From the NCBI GenBank assembly GCA_049276515.1, contig JBASWO010000153.1, forward strand, positions 1-10,148: a stretch of DNA of 10,148 nucleotides, given 5' to 3'. The DNA comes from JAATFY01 sp049276515 (GTDB lineage Bacteria > Pseudomonadota > Alphaproteobacteria > UBA9219). A model generated the notes under the pieces. That model saw only the letters and a list, made by a program, of their open reading frames with translations. It did no database searches and had not been told where the DNA came from. Every line of letters begins with the position of its first letter. The first letter of the stretch is position 1. Shown here in pieces: positions 8,233-10,148 of this stretch. The position numbers were made by a program, and so were the translations under genes.

Positions 8233-9494
8233 GCTTCAGATCCTGATTTTGGTGCGGGCTTCTTCTTTCCCGCGCCGAATAATTTATCCATTAAATTCGT
8301 ATCTTTCTTATTGGCCGGTGCGCTAACGCGGCCACTCAACTTCTGCGCTAATGTCAAAAGAGCTTTTGTAACTGGTGCTGTGCGAGCCACAGCACCAAGT
8401 GCCTTACCAGAATTAGCGGCGGCACTCACAATTTTGTGATCTTCCGGGACAATCAAATCAATTTTGATTTGTGCGCCTTTTTCAAATGAAATCTGATCCA
8501 CTTGCCCGGTGCGTGAAGGGCCAAGGCGAGAGGCGACAACAGTCAATGTTCCCGAACATCCTAAACTCGCGAGAGCGGTTTTGATGCGAAGCGTATCGCG
8601 AATACCCGCTAATGACAGTTCTGTAACCAGCACAATCTGATTGGCCGAAGCAAAAAGACGTTTTTGTGCAGCGAGCAAGTGGCGTGGTAGATCAACGACA
8701 ATGTAGTCAAAATTGCCCATCATTTCTTTAAGAAGCGCACTGATTGCGCCTGAATCCATTTGAACAAACTCATCGACGGCTTCTTCAGCACCTAAAACTG
8801 AAAACTGATCACTTTCTGGAACAATCGAGCTTGCGATCATCAAACCATCGACACGATGTGGCGAATTCACAATATCGCGTAAACCACGGCCAGGTTCTAA
8901 ATCAAGTGACAAGGAGGTTGTGCCAAACTGCAAATCAAGATCAAGCAGTGCACAATTGAATTTCAATTCATGGGATAAAAGCCAACCCGTATTGACAGCA
9001 ATAGTGCTGGCGCCAACACCGCCGCGTGTACCTAAAACAACAATAAGCTTAGCTTCTTTGTTTTCAGCCTTGCCAGGCGCATGACCGCGCAGAGCAGCAG
9101 CGAGCGCTTGATTGAGAATTTCAGAGGATAGAGGTTTCACCAGATAATCGACGACACCGGCATTGAGCATTTGGCGATAAACGCCGACATCGTTGGCAGA
9201 GCCAATAATAACAATTTTTGTATCTGTACCGCAGAGGCTGATTAAACGCGCGGCCATGCCGACAGGGTCAGCTTGGCCATCGACATCTACCATTGCCATC
9301 TTAGGTGGTGCTGACGATTCCAGCATTTGCGCAAACATATCCGGCCCGCCCTGTTGCACTGTGGCAGCCGGAAACCCTTGACGCTCAGCCCAGCCACGAA
9401 CAATAGCTAGAGAGTCGTCATCAGTGACGAAGGCCATAAATTCGCCGTGCATAACGGCGCCGCCCTCTTCAGGGTTATAATGTCGGGCACTCAT
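8229..9494 (-). CDS. cpaE: Pilus localisation ATPase-like protein CpaE/TadZ
   Basis: A 421-residue protein with an N-terminal receiver-like domain (about 18-137) and a C-terminal MinD/ParA-type domain (about 148-385). Family members mark the assembly site, often a cell pole, for the Tad pilus. The receiver part keeps an acidic cluster (TDDDS, 24-28), VDVDG at the phospho-acceptor position (Asp70 or Asp72), IIGSAND for the Thr/Ser position, and the DYLVKP lysine (Lys120), so it looks closer to canonical than many pseudo-receivers. The P-loop is GTRGGVGASTIAVN (155-168): the usual P-loop lysine is replaced by Ala162 and the signature lysine by Arg157, as I recall for many CpaE proteins. Further motifs are LLDLDLQFG (183-191) and YIVVDLPR (264-271). 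The tail after 390 is Lys/Pro/Ala-rich. The ATG at 9494 has AGGAGG 12 nt upstream; a later ATG at 9452 is possible. Confidence 0.93.
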
Positions 9495-9506
9495 TGCGAT
9501 AGTGCG

Positions 9507-9512
9507 CCTCCT
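9507..9512 (-). promoter_or_regulatory. Consensus ribosome-binding site for cpaE
   Basis: AGGAGG on the minus strand begins immediately after the cpaD stop codon and ends 12 nt before the ATG at 9494. The spacing is longer than ideal, but the match is perfect and supports the longer CpaE form over an internal start at 9452. Confidence 0.55.
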
Positions 9513-9977
9513 TTATGGGGCCGGTGGAGCCGCTGCTGCGGGTGCGCCACCGCCCGTTACATCACCTGTCAAACTTGATGCGGCTGATGGGGCTGTCGTA
9601 GCCGCAACAGACATATCAGGTGCTGTATCGGTATCAAGCAAACCACGTGTCTGGTTGTTGTAATAACGACGCATTGCGCCAACAGCCATGACACCATGGG
9701 AATTGCCGGAATCGCGTCCTTTGATCAAATCTTCAGGACGTTCAACAATCATGGCTAAGTTACGCGCACTGGCACAACCAAAGTTGGGATCAGGTTGGTT
9801 GTCATACGGATTTTTATTAGCGAGCGACCAACTTGCACAGGTTGGTGCAATGGCCGTCATCCCACCATTCGGCTTTGGCATCACACGGATGCTGTAGTCC
9901 GGCTTGACCGTAGGTTCATAAACGGCGCAACCAACTAAAAGCAAAGTTGTCGATAAAAGGGCGAGTGTTTTTTTCAT
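9513..9977 (-). CDS. cpaD: CpaD family pilus biogenesis lipoprotein (short form)
   Basis: A 154-residue outer-membrane-type lipoprotein that in Tad systems accompanies the CpaC secretin. The signal peptide MKKTLALLSTTLLLVGC ends in a clear lipobox (LVGC, lipidated Cys17). The CpaD signature is present: a Cys-x-x-Trp near 47-50 (TCASWS), then NFGCASARNLAMIVERPEDLIKGR (65-88) with Cys68, and MRRYYNNQTRG near 102-112. The family is usually around 200 residues or more, with an N-terminal domain of roughly 100 residues between the lipid anchor and this motif; here only about 30 residues separate them, so that domain seems to be absent. The last 35 residues are Ala/Pro/Gly/Thr low-complexity. GGAG and AAGG lie 11 and 5 nt before the ATG. 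It starts 5 nt after cpaC ends and stops 18 nt before cpaE. The family call is good; the shortness is real in this sequence. Confidence 0.88.
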   Translation of the reverse strand: MKKTLALLSTTLLLVGCAVYEPTVKPDYSIRVMPKPNGGMTAIAPTCASWSLANKNPYDNQPDPNFGCASARNLAMIVERPEDLIKGRDSGNSHGVMAVGAMRRYYNNQTRGLLDTDTAPDMSVAATTAPSAASSLTGDVTGGGAPAAAAPPAP

Positions 9978-9982
9978 AGGCC

Positions 9983-10148
9983 TTACTCCAATAAAAAGCC
10001 GCCAGGTCCTTCGGGTACCAGATTGGTTGGCGCCGAATGTGCAGGCGGTGCACGTAATGCAGTTGGCTTCACAACGGAGGACTTAAGTGCAACCGGCGCA
10101 GGTCCTTGTTGAACAAGGGCTGGCGTAGGCTCAACCATCTTAGGTGAT
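9983..10148 (-). CDS. cpaC: C-terminal end of probable CpaC secretin (5' part outside window)
   Basis: An open frame enters from the right edge and ends with TAA at 9983-9985, giving the last 54 or so residues of a protein. The fragment is Pro/Ala/Val-rich without structure (PTPALVQQGPAPVAL, then RAPPAHSAPTNLVPEGPGGF) and closes with FLLE. No catalytic or secretin motif falls within the window. The identity rests on position: in Caulobacter-type operons cpaC, the outer-membrane secretin of the Tad pilus, lies directly before cpaD, and a Pro-rich tail is compatible with that. The stop is 5 nt before the cpaD start codon, so the two share a transcript. Another cpa gene product cannot be ruled out from this tail alone. 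Confidence 0.6.
   Translation of the reverse strand, partial: SPKMVEPTPALVQQGPAPVALKSSVVKPTALRAPPAHSAPTNLVPEGPGGFLLE

Overview
This window looks like chromosomal DNA of an alphaproteobacterium of moderate base composition. Three things point there: a RecX of the alphaproteobacterial type (LGRYAASEASLRRVL near the N-terminus, ARAGFTFDTIKKVL at the C-terminus), a Caulobacter-style pilus gene order cpaC-cpaD-cpaE-cpaF-tadB-tadC, and a CpaE whose P-loop reads GGVGAST. The order or genus cannot be fixed from the sequence; a Micavibrio-like or Rhodospirillales-like lineage is only a guess. There are no insertion sequences, tRNAs, rRNAs, CRISPR arrays or phage genes, and no gene-free stretch over 300 bases.

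Left half (1-4508): seven genes that mostly alternate strands and are packed very tightly. They are the 3' part of engB (ribosome-assembly GTPase), a small secreted protein of unknown function, an unknown 104-residue protein on the minus strand, recX (RecA modulator), a class I SAM methyltransferase on the minus strand, an unrecognised 326-residue soluble protein behind a TPP riboswitch, and a zinc nucleoside/nucleotide-type deaminase on the minus strand. The three convergent pairs end 10 nt apart, 0 nt apart, and with stop codons overlapping in one CTAG, with no clear terminators between them.

Right half (4596-10148, all minus strand): part of a Tad/Cpa (Flp/type IVc pilus) assembly operon. 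Transcription order is cpaC (C-terminal end only), cpaD lipoprotein, cpaE/tadZ localisation ATPase, cpaF/tadA secretion ATPase, and the inner-membrane platform proteins tadB and tadC. Gaps are 5 nt, 18 nt, a 4-nt ATGA overlap, a 1-nt TAATG overlap and 8 nt, so the genes are almost certainly co-transcribed and several are translationally coupled. CpaF powers pilus extension on the TadB/TadC platform, CpaE places the machine, and CpaC with CpaD forms the outer-membrane exit. The prepilin, prepilin peptidase, cpaB and tadD-like genes are not in the window.

Most notable points: (1) a clear TPP riboswitch with a well-formed promoter, directly controlling a gene that is not a recognisable thiamine gene, with its ribosome-binding site at the aptamer's 3' edge; (2) a tandem duplication of the N-terminal helical domain of CpaF; (3) an unusually short CpaD that appears to lack the N-terminal half of the family; (4) a dCMP-deaminase-like protein in which the zinc-binding HAE motif is CAE.
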